Source: Hypericibacter terrae
Lineage (GTDB): Bacteria > Pseudomonadota > Alphaproteobacteria > Dongiales > Dongiaceae
Reading direction: 5' to 3'
Length of the DNA stretch: 64,000 nt
Assembly (NCBI RefSeq): GCF_008728855.1
Contig: NZ_CP042906.1
Location: 4,267,570 to 4,331,569 of the forward strand
The position numbers and the translations under genes were made by a program. The notes under the pieces were generated by a model. That model did not search any database. It was not told where the DNA came from and worked only from the letters and a program-made list of their open reading frames with translations. Positions 62,587-64,000 of this stretch are shown piece by piece. Positions within the stretch are counted from its first letter, which is position 1. Every line of letters starts with the position of its first letter.

Positions 62587-63234
62587 TCAGGTTTGGGTCG
62601 TTTGCGGTACCGTCTCCAGCATGGCCGGGCGCTTCAGGATGCTTTCCCACCAGGCCGTCAGCTTGGGCAGCCGCCCCATGATCACCTTGCCTTCGGGCGT
62701 CTTCCCGAAAAAGCTGATCATCGGTGCTAGATAGAGGTCGGCAAGGCTGACGGCGCTGCCGACCAGGAAGCCGCCATCGGCCATCAGGCCTTCGACCACG
62801 GTCAGGCAGTGCTGCGCTGGCCCGGCCGCCTTGCGCAGATCGGCAATATCGAGCTTCTGACCCAGGAAGGCTTCCTTGACGCGCAGCGTCACGATCTCGC
62901 TGATGATCGGCCCATAGCCATGCATCTCGATGATCGAGACGAGCTGGTTCATCCGTGCGGCGTCCTTCTTGTCGGTCGGCTGGAGCTTCGGCCCCTTGAA
63001 GGCGTCGTCCACGTAGCGCGCGATGGCGCTGGTCTCGTAGAGAGTGAAGCCATCATGCACCAGGACAGGAACTTGCCCGAAAGGCTGCAACTTCAGGAAA
63101 TCCGGCTTGCGATTGACGCCGCGCAGGATATCCACGGGCTCCAGTTCGTAACCGACGCCCTTCTCGACCAGGCAGAGCCGGATCGTGCGCACCTGTGTGC
63201 TGTAGTCGGGACCGTGCAGGATCACTTTGGCCAT
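62587..63234 (-). CDS. Glutathione S-transferase family protein
   Basis: The 215-residue protein has the thioredoxin-like GST N-domain (VILHGPDYSTQVRTIRLCLV, GQVPVLVHDGFTLYETSAIA, with the glutathione-binding ETSAI) and an all-helical C-domain ending SLADLYLAPMISFFGKTPEG. It resembles phi/theta-like bacterial GSTs; the Ser/Tyr/Cys at the catalytic site is probably Ser12. ATG 63234 is supported by AGGGGAAG upstream. Role in detoxification is inferred. Confidence 0.9.
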   Translation of the reverse strand: MAKVILHGPDYSTQVRTIRLCLVEKGVGYELEPVDILRGVNRKPDFLKLQPFGQVPVLVHDGFTLYETSAIARYVDDAFKGPKLQPTDKKDAARMNQLVSIIEMHGYGPIISEIVTLRVKEAFLGQKLDIADLRKAAGPAQHCLTVVEGLMADGGFLVGSAVSLADLYLAPMISFFGKTPEGKVIMGRLPKLTAWWESILKRPAMLETVPQTTQT

Positions 63235-63393
63235 GGTCGCATCTTCCCCTTCGGTTTCGGTCCACCCCAGACCGCCGTCAGCGCCAGTTTTGGCGCGCAA
63301 AGCCTAAGAAGCTATTGCCATGGCGGTCAATTGCCGATCGGACGGGCAGGGATTAAACTTGGACCCTGCAGCAACGGCCTTCGGATCCGGGTC

Positions 63394-63693
63394 ATGGCCG
63401 ACAATTTCGACTTCCTGGACGCCGCCTCGGACGGCACCGCCCTCCAGACCCGCGATCGTCGCGCCGTGCGGATCGACAGGGTCGCGGCCGGCGAAGGCCT
63501 CATCTTCGGCGAGGTGCCGATGCATGGCGCCTGCTGCTGGCGTGCCGACGGCCGCTACAAGGAGGCGCCCTTCGGCGCTCCGGGTCCGCTCGATCTGGTG
63601 CCGCCGGCGGCCGGCAATGCCGCCGCCCAGCCGCGCGCCTCGCTCAAGGATGCGCTGGAGGATGGCGAGGGCCGCCCCTTCTGCTGCGACTGA
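63394..63693 (+). CDS. Small cysteine-containing hypothetical protein
   Basis: A 99-residue protein, DNFDFLDAASDGTALQTRDR at the start, with two Cys-Cys pairs (HGACCWRAD and FCCD at the C-terminus). The frame stays open upstream, but ATG 63394 begins the compact part and the upstream sequence overlaps the GST promoter side. The N-terminal pattern (TRDRRAVRIDRVAAG, WRADGRYKE) looks like a small beta-strand repeat domain known in many short proteins of unknown function. No function is assigned. Confidence 0.6.
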   Translation: MADNFDFLDAASDGTALQTRDRRAVRIDRVAAGEGLIFGEVPMHGACCWRADGRYKEAPFGAPGPLDLVPPAAGNAAAQPRASLKDALEDGEGRPFCCD

Positions 63694-63720
63694 TCGGATG
63701 CCCCGGGAGGCGGCCATCGC

Positions 63721-64000
63721 TCAGCCGGTCGGCTTCACCACCTTGAAGCGCCAGGGCGCTCCCTCCTCGAAGATCACATAGCGCCCGATATAGCGGCGAT
63801 GGATATGACCGACCTCGAGGAAGTCGGCATTCTCGCGCGAGGGCTTGTAGGTCTCGAAGCAGCGCATGACGCCGAGGGTGGCGGCGCTTTCGAGCGCGCC
63901 GGCAAAGGCGTCGGAGCGGTCGAGGAAGTAATCCTGGGCCGCGAATTTGCGCATCTGCGCGTCGTTCAGGAAGAAGCAGCCGGCATGCGGATTGTTGACG
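63721..64000 (-). CDS. Partial gene of unknown function (C-terminal part)
   Basis: The frame is open to the window's right edge and shows 93 codons of C-terminus: VNNPHAGCFFLNDAQMRKFA, then YFLDRSDAFAGALESAATLG and EVGHIHRRYIGRYVIFEEG. It is not the short ORF beginning at the internal Met (63954); translation clearly continues from outside. The sequence resembles the end of a glycosyltransferase-like or similar enzyme, but I cannot assign a family with confidence. Confidence 0.65.
   Translation of the reverse strand, partial: VNNPHAGCFFLNDAQMRKFAAQDYFLDRSDAFAGALESAATLGVMRCFETYKPSRENADFLEVGHIHRRYIGRYVIFEEGAPWRFKVVKPTG

Noticed and set aside
62809-63393. Long plus frame leading into the 99-residue protein
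   Set aside because: The part before 63394 is antisense to the GST gene and lacks codon character.
1-64000. CRISPR arrays, tRNA or rRNA genes, prophage genes
   Set aside because: No regularly spaced direct repeats, no tRNA-like cloverleaf with CCA-type end, and no phage structural or integrase genes were seen; a covariance search would be needed to exclude tRNAs fully.

Overview
The window is about 64 kb of GC-rich DNA from an alphaproteobacterial chromosome. The order xseB-ispA-dxs-tlyA beside a histone-deacetylase-like gene, the many ATGA-coupled genes, a large B12 locus and an HtrA/response regulator/kinase set fit a soil or freshwater Rhodospirillales-type organism. That placement is inference; there is no rRNA or other marker here. 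No tRNA, rRNA, CRISPR array or prophage was recognised.

Layout. 1-6.9 kb: end of a metal P-type ATPase, then an isoprenoid/housekeeping block on the minus strand (tlyA, MATE pump, dxs, ispA, xseB, deacetylase). 7.1-12 kb: a peptidoglycan pair (LdtD-like L,D-transpeptidase and MepK-like hydrolase), an enoyl-CoA hydratase, an HD protein and a small membrane protein. 12.1-23.8 kb: an amine/amide cluster (amidase, amidohydrolase, glutamine-synthetase-like ligase, FAD amine oxidase, metallo-hydrolase, transporters), cut by a complete IS4-family element with a 9-bp target duplication. 23.8-28.1 kb: first cobalamin block (cobB, cobA, cbiD, cobK). 28.3-38.2 kb: accessory genes (MFS, fluoroacetate-dehalogenase-like enzyme, AraC regulator, cupin, a 2-oxoacid dehydrogenase E1 alpha/beta + free lipoyl domain + lipoate ligase operon, and three linked genes of unknown function). 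38.3-53.7 kb: main cobalamin block (cobM, cbiG-cobJ fusion, cobI, cobL, cobH, cbiX, cobD, cobQ, cobO, cobN, cobW, cobP) with a cobalamin riboswitch in front of cobP. 54.1-57 kb: three tandem small exported two-cysteine proteins, then an ECF sigma factor, a putative anti-sigma factor and a periplasmic metal-sensor-like protein. 57-60.8 kb: histidine kinase, response regulator and HtrA protease. 61.1-64 kb: MFS transporter, glutathione transferase, and a small and a partial unknown gene.

How it works together. The B12 genes encode most of corrin-ring synthesis, amidation, adenosylation and aminopropanol-arm steps. They mix early-cobalt markers (CbiX, CbiD, CbiG) with late-cobalt CobN; CobG, CobF, CobS/CobT chelatase subunits and lower-ligand genes are not in the window. 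The most unusual items are: an in-frame TGA at a conserved aromatic position of an otherwise intact E1 alpha gene; that gene's operon, which has a lipoyl carrier and ligase but no E2 or E3; and the family of small two-cysteine exported proteins with duplicated leaders beside an ECF sigma module.
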